Shown: positions 41,135-50,952 of the stretch, one piece after another
Layout: each line of letters starts with the position of its first letter
How positions within the stretch are numbered: the stretch's first letter is position 1
Assembly (NCBI GenBank): GCA_949825065.1
Contig: OX463865.1
Location: 20,693,115-20,757,114, forward strand
Origin: Odontocerum albicorne
Taxonomy: Eukaryota > Arthropoda > Insecta > Trichoptera > Odontoceridae
Reading direction: 5' to 3'
DNA length: 64,000 nucleotides
Made by a program: the position numbers and the translations under genes
The notes under the pieces: generated by a model
The model's input: the letters and a program-made list of their open reading frames with translations, nothing else
Database searches by the model: none
What the model was told of the DNA's origin: nothing

Positions 41135-41620
41135 GTAGAGTAACTGAATTCAAGAATTTCGGTGTAACCATGTTACACTCTTCTAAGTTTTATTAAATTG
41201 TTAGAATATTTCGAGACTTCGATAGCACCGATACCCTGTGAAATTTGTATAATTATTTAATTCGTTCTATACTAGAATATGCCTCGGAAGTTTGGGTTCC
41301 CCACCAAGCAAAATACTAAACTATGCTAGAACTTGTACAAAATAAGTTCCTGACATACTATATTTGTGGTATAGAACAGTGTGGTTGTCCAAAATATGCA
41401 CACCATATCGAACCTTTGACGGTATGCAATTATAGAAGTCTGGAAACGACAAGGTAAGAAAGAGTCCATCGCGTTATCCGTATTAAAAGTACTGCAATGT
41501 AAATTCAACCGCCACGCAATATTTGAGGAACTTAGTTTTTATATTCCAGACAATTAAATCCGTGAAAGAAGTCATTCTCTATTTAATGTACCAACTTCCA
41601 GAACCAATGTAATGTCTCAA
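41135..41620 (+). pseudogene. LINE ORF2 fragment (L-F related), heavily decayed
   Basis: In broken frames: RVTEFKNFGVTM, LIRSILEYASEVWVPHQAKY, ELVQNKFLTYYICG, NYRSLETTR, FYIPDN and VPTSRTNVMS. The order and motifs (LVRS.LEYAS.VW.P.....I..IE..Q..FLRY...) are those of the Jockey/CR1 ORF2 C-terminal half. It agrees with the short L-F pieces at 21645 and 46998. Confidence 0.75.
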
Positions 41621-42032
41621 TAATCAGTGACGCGCGGTTTAGAAATATTAGACGAATTGAGTGGGTGGGTGCATGTGCGACTCCGCAGCATTAATCTTCC
41701 TTATATCGTTTGTTTGCCAATTCTAAGCTTCACTTCCATGCATCAAGGTGGACAGGTTGCCCTTGGTTCTCCCAATTCCTGTTCGGAGTATATTAAAGAT
41801 ATTCCAGATTAACTAAAATTAAAAAAAAACATTCGCATCACAAGTGATAATACGAAGTTTCGACAATATACAATGCATTTTTTTCTGATTCTATGGGTAG
41901 TGAGTATTACGTTCATGCATTAAGTATTGTAATATGACGATGAACAATCCTTGGATGTTTCGGGCACGTACAATAATGAATAAAGAAATACTCAGAACAA
42001 ATATACGACCATCGTTCGTTCGATCGTTGTTG

Positions 42033-42350
42033 GGCCAGGTAATCGAGTATCGCCTCGCCATTCCAACGTCAATTCAATTGGAAAGCGAAGCTGCGCCGTG
42101 GAGTTTTGTTTTTTTAAGTGAATGAGCCGTTGCACACCAGCAAACTCACGATATGATGGCATACAAAAGTGAGACGATCGGAGCACACCGACATGGTTCT
42201 TTTTGAGAGAATAGATATGACACCAGTCATATGTATCTTTATAGAAAATGTGCTTGTCATTCGAGGGGAGAAGCACAGCGCGCGTTTGGAAACGACGTCC
42301 TTCCACACGGAAGTTCAGTGCGTTACCGTGCGACCATGCACCTCAGATAT
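42033..42350 (-). repeat. SINE-B, full-length copy
   Basis: From the right, the reverse strand gives the tRNA-like head (partner of TTACCGTGCGACCATGCACC), then TTCGAGGGGAGAAGCACAGC, the CCAGTCATATG body and GATCGGAGCACACCGACATG. It ends with GCGAAGCTGCGCCGTGGAG and ATTCCAACGTCAATTCAATT. The B box is mutated. Confidence 0.75.
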
Positions 42351-42889
42351 AGTATACAGTGCATATGTGACTGGAAGGCGTGGTAGATGAAGAAGATTTG
42401 AAGCAATTAAACGCAGTGGATGAATCCTTGGCACTATGAGAAAAATCCTATTTAGTATTCTTCTATATGAATTAAATAAACGTACCTACATTATGTAACA
42501 TGAGAAAGCCGTATTATGTGGAAAAAATATGATAATCAAAACAAAAAGCCACTATGGTAAGTTTGACAAGAGTGTGTTGTCAAAGTGTTTCCCAGTGTAT
42601 TAGGAAGTTTGGAACGGGAGGGGAAAGTTGCCAGCAGATTATGTGGTAACATGTGGCCACGGTCGGAGGCGATAACTGGGTCGGGGTACCAGCGGCACTC
42701 AGCCATCGTGCACAGTGACACGTCCCGGCGCTAACTCACTGTTGTCTTACCGCACGGCAGCGCCGCTAGGGAGACGAGCCGAAGTTTGGACGTGGAACTA
42801 ACTACTAGGAAAAGCAAGTAGTTTGTACATGGTTGAGATTGAAATATCTGTACGTGTTTCGGGGGCTTACGTTAAGTGCTTGGACGGTG
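42351..42889. other. Unassigned interval with GC-rich island
   Basis: About 42595-42790 is the most CpG-rich stretch between repeats (GGCCACGGTCGGAGGCGATA, CGTCCCGGCGCTAACTC, GGCAGCGCCGCTAGGGAGAC). It has no repeat partner in the window and only a 61-codon minus frame. A promoter-like or conserved non-coding role is possible but not shown. Confidence 0.4.
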
Positions 42890-43705
42890 AAGATTGCAAT
42901 CAGGTGTTTATATGGTGTATAGGTTGCATCAGAATTTATTAACATTTTGTGTTTACATAGTGTGGATTGTAAACAGAATTTAGTAGCCTTTTGTGCTAAT
43001 ACGGTGTAGATTGCGTCTTTTGTGATAATTATTATCATTTTGTGCTAATATACGGTGTAGATTGCAATCACAATTTATTATCCTTTTGTGCTAATACGGT
43101 GTAGATTGCAATTAGAATTTATTATCATTTTGTGCTAACACGATGTAGATTGCAATCACAATTTATTATCCTTTTGTGCTAGTACGTTGTAGATAGCAAT
43201 CAGAATTTATTATCATTTTGTGCTAATGTGGGGTAGATTGCAATCAGAATTTATTATCCTTTTGTGATAATACGGCGGAGAATGCAATAATAATTTATCA
43301 ACCTTATTGTGTTTACACAGTGTAGATTACAATTAAAATCGAGTAGCCTTTTGTGCGAATACGGTGAAGATAGCAATCAGAATTTATTATCCTTTTGTGC
43401 TAATGGCGTGTAGATTGCAATCAGAATTTATTATCCTTTTGTGAGAATACGGTGTAGATTGAAATAATCATTTATGAACCTTATTGTATTTATGATACAT
43501 AATGTAGGTTATAATTAAAATTAAGTAGCCTTTTGTGCTAATACAGTGTATATTGCAATCAGAATTTATTATCCTTTTGGGTATATTACACAGTGTAGAT
43601 AACGATCAGAATTTAGTAGCCTTTTGTGCTAAAAGGGTGTAAATTGCAATCAGAATTTATAATATTTTTTGCTTATACGGTCTAGATTGCAATCAGAATT
43701 TTCGA
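42890..43705 (+). repeat. Satellite-like tandem array, about 44 bp units
   Basis: About 18 diverged units of the type GTGTAGATTGCAATCAGAAT plus TTATTATCCTTTTGTGCTAATACG. Variant units (TTGTGTTTACACAGTGTAGA; TTAAAATTGAGTAGCC-like) recur about every seven to eight units, hinting at a higher-order period. No coding sequence. Confidence 0.88.
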
Positions 43706-44110
43706 TTTCTCTGACTGTTAACGTTTCTTTCTTTCAGAATTTCATTCACTTGCTCCAGCCATTCTTTCCTTGATCTTCATCTCAGACGTCTTCCACTCAC
43801 TTTTGCACCATATATCTATTTTGTTAGTATTTTTCATTCATTAGTTCCACATGCCCAAACCATCTCAGCGTGCTATCCATCTTACATAACACATCAGAAT
43901 TAAGCTAACATGAATCCCTTATCACTTCATTCCATATTCTGTCATACATTGTCACTCCATGTATTCGTCTCAATGCATGTTTATTTCTGCAGCGTTTATT
44001 CGGCTTCTCTCAGTATTTTTCCACGTCCACGTTTCACTCCTATACATCTATATATCAAAGTTGGCACCATTGTGAAATTTATATACTGATCCCATTTTAG
44101 ATTTTAATCA
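43706..44110 (-). pseudogene. L-A LINE fragment
   Basis: Reverse-complement L-A order: TTCATTCACTTGCTCCAGCC, ATTAGTTCCACATGCCCAAA, CCATCTCAGCGTGCTATCCA, TCTGTCATACATTGTCACTC and ATTTCTGCAGCGTTTATTCG. The 3' end is replaced by the satellite array. Confidence 0.75.
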
Positions 44111-44329
44111 CTATATAATATATAAAATTACTCATTTATGTGTCTCTTTTTTTGCAGGTAAGTTTATCTCCACGCTTATTCTGGATGTTACTTTAACCGG
44201 AGAAGTCAATAAAAATCGGGTAAGTTATCCGCGACATTTTGGCTTTTCATCCATACTCGTATAATACGTACCATCACATCATTTCCCTTTTGAAGTAGGT
44301 AGAGGACAATGTTCATTTTTGTTTTTTAA

Positions 44330-44405
44330 CTGACGTCCTTCGCGGCCTGGTTGATAGTTCACTTCCAATCGAGTGTTTCGGGTTCGATTCCCAATGAGCC
44401 ATAAC
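44330..44405 (+). repeat. SINE-A-like tRNA-derived head
   Basis: TCCTTCGCGGCCTGGTTGAT (A-box side) and TTCGGGTTCGATTCCCAATG (B-box side) with no downstream SINE body. A true tRNA is unlikely because the acceptor and anticodon arms do not pair. Confidence 0.55.
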
Positions 44406-44517
44406 GTAATAGCAAATAAGAAGAAAATGTCACAATCTGGTATCAATACGCGCGCCAGACGTGGACGAATATTGTTGCCTTATCACGTGCGCTTGTATTT
44501 TCGACGATCTCCATTGA

Positions 44518-44905
44518 AGGACGAGGTACATGGCCGCGTGGTAACACGCTGAACTTCCATGTGGAAGGTTGCCGGTTGGAACCCCGTGCTGTGCTAATCC
44601 CCTCGAATGACAGACATTTTTTCCGCCTAGTATTCGGGGATTTAAGGATACCGGATACCTTATGACTTCGGTCATATCTATTCTTAAAAAAAAACGGGGA
44701 AAAAACAAGCCGGTGTCCTTCGATCATCTATCTTCAGGTGTGCGATCGGATTCAGTACAGCGATATAGTTGGTGAGTTTGCTGGTGTGCAAAGGCTCACT
44801 CATTTAAAGATGGGAAAAATAGGCGATAACTCCACGGCATAGCTTCGTTTTCCAACTGAATTGGCGTTGGAATGGCGAAGGCATCCTCGACTACGAGGCC
44901 GAGCA
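44518..44905 (+). repeat. SINE-B, full-length copy
   Basis: GAGGTACATGGCCGCGTGGT and GGTTGCCGGTTGGAACCCCG form the tRNA-like head. CCTCGAATGACAGACA, CTTCGGTCATATCTATTCTT, GTGAGTTTGCTGGTGTGCAA and CTCCACGGCATAGCTTCG complete the body. The end is GCGAAGGCATCCTCGACTAC. Confidence 0.8.
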
Positions 44906-45065
44906 ACGAGTTGGTAAGACGTCTGTATACCAAACCGAGGACTGGGTTGAATTTCCGTTTGAACTCATATTTTGAAAAAAAAATGTTTTCACCTAAGGTA
45001 TATTTAAATATCTTTCGGTTTTGTTAGAGATATAAGATATTGCAATATGGTAATAACAAAACCTT
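44906..45065 (+). repeat. SINE-A, diverged copy
   Basis: CAACGAGTTGGTAAGACGTC and GACTGGGTTGAATTTCCGTT represent the head. GTTTTCACCTAAGGTATATT and TCTTTCGGTTTTGTTAGAGA represent the body and start of the tail. Confidence 0.6.
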
Positions 45066-45113
45066 CCATGTTGTAATATATACAATACAATGAAAGTTTT
45101 ATGTATTATAATA

Positions 45114-46400
45114 TTAGGTCCTTACATATGAAATTGGCGTTTTGTTTGGGAGGAACATAAAGTTGATTTTTTTTTAATATAATATATTTATTTAATCAAA
45201 GTATGTACCATTGCTATCTATGCACTTTTGCCATCTCATAGGTAGTTCATCGATCCCTTTACTAAAAAAACCATTCGGACGGGAATCAATAAAATCTTTG
45301 AAGTCGGTTTGGACTGCCCCATCGGAGTTGATTTTTTTCCCTTGCAAGAAGTTATCCAAATTTCGAAAAAAATAGTAATCTGTTGGGGCAAGGTCCGGAG
45401 AGTACGGTGGATGTCTTAGACATTCCAATTGAAGCTCTTCTAATTTGGTAGCCGTCTGTTGTGCAGTGTGTGGTCTAGCGTTATCATGAAGCAGCAGTGG
45501 CCTAGAGCGATTAACCAGCCTCGGTTGTTTAGCAGCTAGCTTTTCCATCATGGTTTGCAGTTGCTGACAATAGACATCTGCCGTAATCGTCTGGCCAGAT
45601 TTAAGAAAGCTGTAGTGAACGACACCAGCACTAGTCCACCAAACGCTCACAAGTAACTTTTTTGGAGTCAATTTTCGCTTGGGGCATGGTTTGGCTGGTT
45701 CGGCAGGGTTCAGCCATTGCGATGAGCGCTTCCGATTATCATACAGGATCCACTTTTCATCACAGGTAATGATTCGATTCAAAATCCCTTCATTATTGTG
45801 CCGGCTGAGTAATGCAACGCAGCAGTCAACGCGCGTTTGTTGATTTGCTTCACTCAATTCGTGAGGTACCCACCTTTTAAGCTTTTTCACCTTCCCAATT
45901 TGCTTCAAGTGGATTAAAACAGTTTTATCACTAACACCGCAGCCTGCAGCTAACTCGGACGTGGTTTGCGATGGATCCGCTTCCACAATAGCCTTCAATT
46001 CTTCATTATCAACTTTGGTCTCCGGCCGTCCACGGGGCTTGTTCTGCAGGTCGAAATTTCCAGAACGAAAACGTTGGAACCAAAAACGCACTGTGTTTTC
46101 TTTTGCGGCACCGTCGCCATACACATCATTAATCCTTCGAGCCGTTTCTGCAGCACTGGTGCCACGGTGGAACTCGTACTCGTAAATAACGCGATATTTC
46201 AAGTTTTCCATTTTGTAAACTGAGTGACGCAAAGAAAAAAAACAATTGAGGAAAAAACAAATGAATTATAATTTTCGAAACACAAATACTTGAGTAAATA
46301 GCTGTATAAATTTTAATTTGGAATTCCTAACCAAAGAGAAGATATTTGAGATCAAAGTTGCCAGTACGGCAAAACGCCAATTTCATATGTAAGGACCTAA
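45114..46400 (-). mobile_element. Complete mariner element
   Basis: The 1287 bp element has perfect 31 bp terminal inverted repeats beginning TTAGGTCCTTACATATGA at 45114-45144 and 46370-46400, and TA duplications at 45112-45113 and 46401-46402. Size, TA target and single intact transposase gene are as expected for autonomous mariner. It has landed next to a Penelope-like arm. The perfect ends and intact gene suggest a recent insertion. Confidence 0.95.
45192..46232 (-). CDS. mariner transposase, DD34D, intact
   Basis: This 346-residue enzyme should cut the element out at its inverted repeats and insert it at TA. The N-terminal half (about 8-115) is the paired helix-turn-helix DNA-binding region, with GRP at 68-70 as the usual hook. 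WVPHEL at 121-126 is the mariner signature that links dimer partners. Catalytic aspartates are D158 (TCDEKW), D250 (LLHDNARPHTA) and D285 (YSPDLAPTDY), with 34 residues between the last two. The sequence ends CIDSNGTYFD, as in relatives, and is close to the SETMAR/Hsmar1 (cecropia) branch. Either the first ATG or the one at codon 8 (MENLKYR) could be the true start, and the latter better fits the family. No stop or frameshift interrupts it. Confidence 0.95.
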   Translation of the reverse strand: MRHSVYKMENLKYRVIYEYEFHRGTSAAETARRINDVYGDGAAKENTVRFWFQRFRSGNFDLQNKPRGRPETKVDNEELKAIVEADPSQTTSELAAGCGVSDKTVLIHLKQIGKVKKLKRWVPHELSEANQQTRVDCCVALLSRHNNEGILNRIITCDEKWILYDNRKRSSQWLNPAEPAKPCPKRKLTPKKLLVSVWWTSAGVVHYSFLKSGQTITADVYCQQLQTMMEKLAAKQPRLVNRSRPLLLHDNARPHTAQQTATKLEELQLECLRHPPYSPDLAPTDYYFFRNLDNFLQGKKINSDGAVQTDFKDFIDSRPNGFFSKGIDELPMRWQKCIDSNGTYFD

Positions 46401-46404
46401 TATA

Positions 46405-46855
46405 TTGTAATTTTTGTAATTTATTTTTATCAAACACTATTTATTCCACTTTTTGTGACGGTATAACCCTACCGGTTTCAAGGCTTTCACCTCATCTTCA
46501 GGGGAGCACAAACAAGTCTTGCTAATTACAATGTCTTTAAACCTCCACAACGTTAGTGCCTTAACTATAAACAACATATTGTAATTTGTTTTATCAAACA
46601 CTGTTTATTTCACTTTTTGTAACGGTATAAACCTTCCGGTTTCAAGGCTTTTACCTCATTATCAGGGGAGCACCACCAAGACTTGTTACTAGACTAAAAT
46701 CTTGTTTTTGCTCCCTGATGATGAGGTGTGCACCTTGAAACCGGTAGGGTTATACCGTTACAAAAAGTGGAATAAACCGTGTTTGATAAAACAAATTACA
46801 ATGTCTTGAAATCTCCATAATGTTAATGCCTTAACTATAAACAACATAATATAAT
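46405..46855. mobile_element. Penelope-like palindromic cluster (three arms)
   Basis: A minus-strand arm (46410-46523) is followed by a second minus-strand arm (46580-46690) and a plus-strand arm (46706-46805). The plus arm reads TTTTTGCTCCCTGATGATGA, GGTGTGCACCTTGAAACCGG and GGTTATACCGTTACAAAAAG. The linkers CTTTAAACCTCCACAACGTT and CTTAACTATAAACAACATA separate copies, as at 21.6 kb. Tandem plus inverted arrangement of ends is known for Penelope-like elements. No RT or GIY-YIG coding region is present. Confidence 0.65.
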
Positions 46856-46997
46856 AACATACGAGTATATCCAACACGTGCGATGACGAACTGCGAGCTC
46901 CGGGTTTCCTTCAGTGGTTCTGTTTGTTTATTTATTTATTTTCTAATGTTTACTAACACAGATTTAACTCAATTACATAAAGCTTAACGAGAATTAT

Positions 46998-47228
46998 TTA
47001 TAGTAACGAGAAATTAAATAATCGAATAAATAAAATGTTAAGCTGAAACAACCAACTTCCGTTACTAAGGAAGCTCAAAAAACGTTCTGAAATCTTTAAT
47101 ATGTCAGTATTCAAAAGGGGGTAGCCCGTGAAAGAAAAAAAGACATATGGCAAGTTAGTTCTACTTACTGGCAGTCTAAATTGATCAATATTTCTGTAGT
47201 CAAGTACGAAAAACCATAGATTTTCCAA
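46998..47228 (-). pseudogene. L-F LINE ORF2 C-terminal fragment
   Basis: The minus frame MENLWFFVLDYRNIDQFRLP, VSRTNLPYVFFSFTG aligns with the plus-strand piece at 21645 (MWFYIPDNYS..FRLAISRTNLP). It is a diverged end of a Jockey/CR1-like ORF2. Confidence 0.6.
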
Positions 47229-47330
47229 TATAGTAGGATATAGTAGGAATCAAATAATATAGACCTAAATAATATAGTAGAAATTCCAATATAGTAGGAA
47301 TCAAATAATATAGACCTAAAACTGAGAATA
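47215..47330. repeat. Direct duplication, about 62 bp period
   Basis: TATAGTAGGAATCAAATAAT followed by ATAGACCTAAA occurs at about 47239 and 47295, separated by AATATAGTAGAAATTCC. The second copy runs into the LINE fragment. Confidence 0.7.
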
Positions 47331-47800
47331 CTCCTCATCAAGACCTATGTATGGAGTATCTTGATGTACGGCTGCGAGACATGGTGCCTATCCGAAAGAG
47401 ATAGACGAAGACTAGAGGCTTTTGAGATGTGGTTCTATAGAAGACTATTAGGAATTTCCTGGAGAGACCGCATCACAAATGAAGAGGTTCTCCAACGAAT
47501 CGAAGGAGGAAGGCACCTGCTCAGGATCCTGTCCGAAAGGCGTGCAAGATGGATCGGTCATATAATACGACAAGAGGGCCTCTTGCATGCCATAATGGAG
47601 GGTATGACCGAGGGGACAAACTCTAGGGGACGCCCACGCCGAGAGTACCTGGAGGACCTGTTGGTGGACGTGCGCTGCTCAACATATACAGATTTAAAAA
47701 GAGCCGCACAGGACAGGGGGGAATGGAGGAAAAGAGTTGAAATTGCTGCAAACCAGTCTTAGGACTGCAACCACGGAGGAGGAGGTGTATCCCCCGTTAG
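47315..47800 (+). pseudogene. RTE-like LINE C-terminal fragment
   Basis: The frame 47361-47762 plus upstream codons reads LRILLIKTYVWSILMYGCET, then WCLSERDRRRLEAFEMWFYR, RLLGISWRDRITNEEVLQRI, RARWIGHIIRQEGLL, NSRGRPRREYLEDLLVDVRC and DRGEWRKRV. This is the complete post-RT domain of an RTE-type ORF2, in frame to its stop, but without RT and endonuclease. It is a different subfamily from L-A, L-C and L-E. Confidence 0.85.
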
Positions 47801-47846
47801 CAACTTAAATATATCAGAAGAGAGACCCTCGCATCCCTCATCACGC

Positions 47847-48041
47847 TTAGGAGGTAGTATTCCGTAAGTAAAGATATCTCAAAAACATCTTTTGATCTTT
47901 TCCCAGCCTTTGAAAGTAATGAATCCCCCGCGGGCTCCACACCAATGCTGAACAATCTAACTTGCTACGTACCAGTGCCTCTAGAGGGACCTGAGAACCT
48001 CTCTTCCCATAAAATACTTCGACTCCTATCACAAATCCCAA
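47847..48041 (-). pseudogene. LINE ORF2 fragment (Jockey/CR1-like)
   Basis: The minus frame contains LVRSKLDCSALVWSPRGIHY and RLGKDQKMFLRYLYLR, matching the LVRS.LEY.S.VW.P....I..IE..Q..FLRY motif. It is short and isolated. Confidence 0.7.
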
Positions 48042-48389
48042 CGCTCTGTAAGCAGACGCACATTAACTCCACATGGGGACCAAATGGGAGCCTACTGTTT
48101 AAATTAATATCCAAGTCTTTGATGTATTCTAACATAATTTTTGAATCATAAGACCGTTCAGAGTTCTAAAACCGAAGGCAATGTTATCTTCTGGCCACGC
48201 AATCCAATTTGTCAATATACCGATTCGGATAAAGTGAGAGGGCGCCATACGAATGAATGAAAAATTGAGGTAAAAAAGAAACAGTTAATTATTTTTCAAA
48301 CCGTTTTTCACTTATTTGGTGAAATAAAATATCCCCGCGAAATCCACAAAAGGACAAACTCCTCTTTAAGTAGGTTATTTCTTTCTCGC

Positions 48390-48491
48390 ATCTTTTCTCA
48401 ACTTGTGGGTCGCGATCCCTCAGGGGGTCGCGGTGAAATCAAATCATAACACATTTTACATCATTTTAAATTTTCTACATTAATGTGAGGC
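48390..48491. repeat. hAT-like element end
   Basis: TTCTCAACTTGTGGGTCGCG and CCCTCAGGGGGTCGCGGTGA resemble one end of hAT MITEs with CAGTGGTTCTCAACC-type termini. No matching second end or 8 bp duplication was found. Confidence 0.5.
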
Positions 48492-49030
48492 TGGGAATTA
48501 ACATGAACGTGAGTAAAACTAAGTTCATGGTGTTTGGCCGGCAGGATCGTGCAGGAGCACGTCTTACATTGAACGGTGCTGATATAGAGTGAAAAAATTG
48601 AAATATCTCGGAAGTATCCTAGTGGAAGACCTCGACCCAGAAACCGAAGTCAAGTGCAGAATTTAATCATCTCTTGCGACTTTTAATAAAATGAGAAGCG
48701 TATTCTGCGATGATAATCTAAACTTGAAACTTCGACAACGGTTAGTCAAATGCTACGTTTGGTCAGTGTTATTGCATGGAGTGGAATCATGGACCCTCAA
48801 AGTTAGTAGTATGAACCGACTGGAAGCATTCGAAATGTGGATGCACAGGAGAATGCTACGGATATGGTCAGCAACACGAGGGTTCTTCAAACAGCCAAAG
48901 TTGATAGAGAGTTGCTGGCTAATATTAAAATCCGAAAGGTGTCCTACTTGAGTCATGTATATTACTTAGAGGAGCAAAGTACAAATTACTGCACCTGATC
49001 ATCCAAGGCAAAATAGAAGCAGTCGGCGTG
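48492..49030 (+). pseudogene. RTE-like LINE fragment with frameshifts
   Basis: GINMNVSKTKFMVFGRQDRA, then after a frameshift LKYLGSILVEDLDPETEVK, MRSVFCDDNLNLKLRQRLVK, CYVWSVLLHGVESWTLKVSS, LEAFEMWMHRRMLRIW and LANIKIRKVSYLSHV. This is the region from the late RT domain to the ...GH(V/I) block. At least three frameshifts or stops disable it. Confidence 0.8.
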
Positions 49031-49194
49031 TGAAATAGTCCGTATTTTATCATTAAAAAATAGAAATTGTTTTTTTACTATTTAGGTAACTTTTTCCATT
49101 TTTGAAAGCCTTCCCTAACTCACTAAGATTAAAATAAATTCACTTGACACCTTTTTTAAATTATGAGATTATTCCTAGAACCAATCAATCGTGT

Positions 49195-49565
49195 AAAGCA
49201 TCGTTTCTTAACCTGGAGGTTTCTTAACCCCTAAGGCAAGGGGTGACAGTAAAATATCAGGGAGTCGCGATAACTAAAATAACTTATATTTACTAAAGGA
49301 AAATAACATATTTTCTGAGAAAAAGTTAACATTTTTTTTAATACAGTTCAAGTCATGGACTATTTTTATGCTATGCATTGTTTACTCCGTATATATATTT
49401 TATTACATAGCCAGGGATAGTGTGTAGTAATTACCTGATAAGGCTTATCGTCCTTGTGTAGTTTCAACATTTGTGCGGGCACATGTATATGCATCAAGAC
49501 GATATTAAACTTTTTCAAGGGGGTCGCGAAGTCCTTTTTTTTTCTTTTGGGGGTGGAACCCAGGC
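49195..49565. mobile_element. hAT-like MITE remnant
   Basis: Left end CGTTTCTTAACCTGGAGGTT and right end AAGGGGGTCGCGAAGTCC are opposite ends of a family related to 48390-48490. The interior is AT-rich non-coding. The ends are too diverged to define a target duplication. Confidence 0.5.
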
Positions 49566-49589
49566 AATCTTACCAACTTAACGTCGTTA

Positions 49590-49800
49590 ACGACCTCCGT
49601 GTTCTAGTTTTATAAGACGCCTGTCTTCTGACCCGGAGTTTTCGGATTCTGTTCTCGCTGCAAACCAGATTTATGAAGAAACAAATTGAGTCTGACATTC
49701 ACTTAAGGCCTCATAATTTTTTTTCTGGTTGATTGGAAGAAGTTGTCACATGGAAGTAATTCCACAGTGTTGTGCTGTGTATAAGAAGTGTTGTACATTA
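49590..49800 (+). repeat. SINE-A, diverged copy
   Basis: CGACCTCCGTGTTCTAGTTT and GACCCGGAGTTTTCGGATTC give the head. ATTCACTTAAGGCCTCATAA gives the body, and TTTCTGGTTGATTGGAAGAA with TTGTGCTGTGTATAAGAAG gives the tail. Confidence 0.75.
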
Positions 49801-49844
49801 TTCGCTTGGACGCTGCTATAGCTGCCGGACTTGCTTTGTTTAAT

Positions 49845-49920
49845 AGTAGTGGGTTCAAGTCCCGAGTTAGAGCGCCCTTGAGGAGAGTTTGCTCTCTAAA
49901 CGGTGTTACATAAAATTGCC
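49845..49920 (+). repeat. R4 LINE tail fragment
   Basis: TAGTGGGTTCAAGTCCCGAG, TTAGAGCGCCCTTGAGGAGA and GTTTGCTCTCTAAACGGTGT match the end of R4 copies. Confidence 0.65.
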
Positions 49921-50325
49921 CTTACGATTCGAAAGGCTAAAAAGGTTGTGAAACAATGCTCTCGTGTATTTACAAACGGATTATAAAGTTTCTCCAGCAT
50001 TGTAATCAGAATCGACTGTCTTCAATCTTTCTTTCTTCCACTTCCCCGTCTAGTCTGAGGGTCTCCTGAGATTGTTCGCAGATATCATTTTAAGGCTTTG
50101 CTCGCAAAGCTGAGGCCGCCCGCCTTAAGGGGATGGGGTGGGATGAGGCGGAATAGGGCTGGGGAGTTTATAATTTATGGGCTTGCTCATTACTTATGTT
50201 AAGGCACTCGTGGAGTGGAGCTACTTATGTGAGTGTTATTAGTTAAATAACTGCGTTGTTGTTTAACTAATGGTTAATGGAAATCGAACCCTTTTCCAAT
50301 ATTTTATTTCATAATAATAATATAC
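49921..50325. other. Unassigned interval with GC-rich stretch
   Basis: About 50095-50165 is purine-rich and GC-rich (TGAGGCCGCCCGCCTTAAGG, GGGTGGGATGAGGCGG). TTAAATAACTGCGTTGTTGT and TTTAACTAATGG around 50250 form a small inverted repeat. No gene was found. Confidence 0.4.
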
Positions 50326-50334
50326 AATACATAT

Positions 50335-50640
50335 ACTCGTATACGTGTCATCACGCCGTCTAGTAGGCAAATAAGACTGAGCGCTAAACTTTGCTATAAC
50401 GACACTCATCTTTCGACTCTTGTACATCTATACACCTTACGCAACTCTTACGATCTCTTTCGCCTTCCTTCCTTTTAAATATTCACTTGATCCAACTATA
50501 CTTTCCTCGTTCTTCCTCTTCCACTTACATTTCCATTGTATATTTGTTTCTCTTGTTCATCACCCGAGTGCTCTTCTGCATCTTACTTAAGACATCAGCT
50601 TTAATTTCAAATTTATCCCATATATTTTCATTTCTACGTT
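50335..50640 (-). mobile_element. L-A LINE fragment
   Basis: CACGCCGTCTAGTAGGCAAA, TACATCTATACACCTTACGC, TTCACTTGATCCAACTATAC and CTTGTTCATCACCCGAGTGC are the reverse complement of the L-A 3' region. Confidence 0.65.
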
Positions 50641-50952
50641 TCTTTTTCAGATTTACGTTTCACCTCTATGTAATAGTGGTGTATGGAGTTAACAATTCCG
50701 TTTCCCGTATCAGAGAAATCTGTGAAATAAAATATGTTGTGAGATGGACGAGGGCGAGACCGTCTGAAAATAATAGGTAATACAATAGTTGCTTACGTGA
50801 CATGCATAAAATACTCGCTGGCAGTCGTCTTCCAGGAAGATCTACAAAAAGATGGAACGAAGGCTGAGAGTCGACATCTCAAGAGATGCAGTTCACATGA
50901 TAATGTTCCACAGTTATCTAACTTTAGAGAAAGAAGTAGACGTTAAATATGA

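Noticed and set aside
46405..46855. Long terminal repeats of an LTR retrotransposon
   Set aside because: The arms lack TG...CA ends and a primer-binding site, are inverted as well as tandem, and have no gag/pol remnants.
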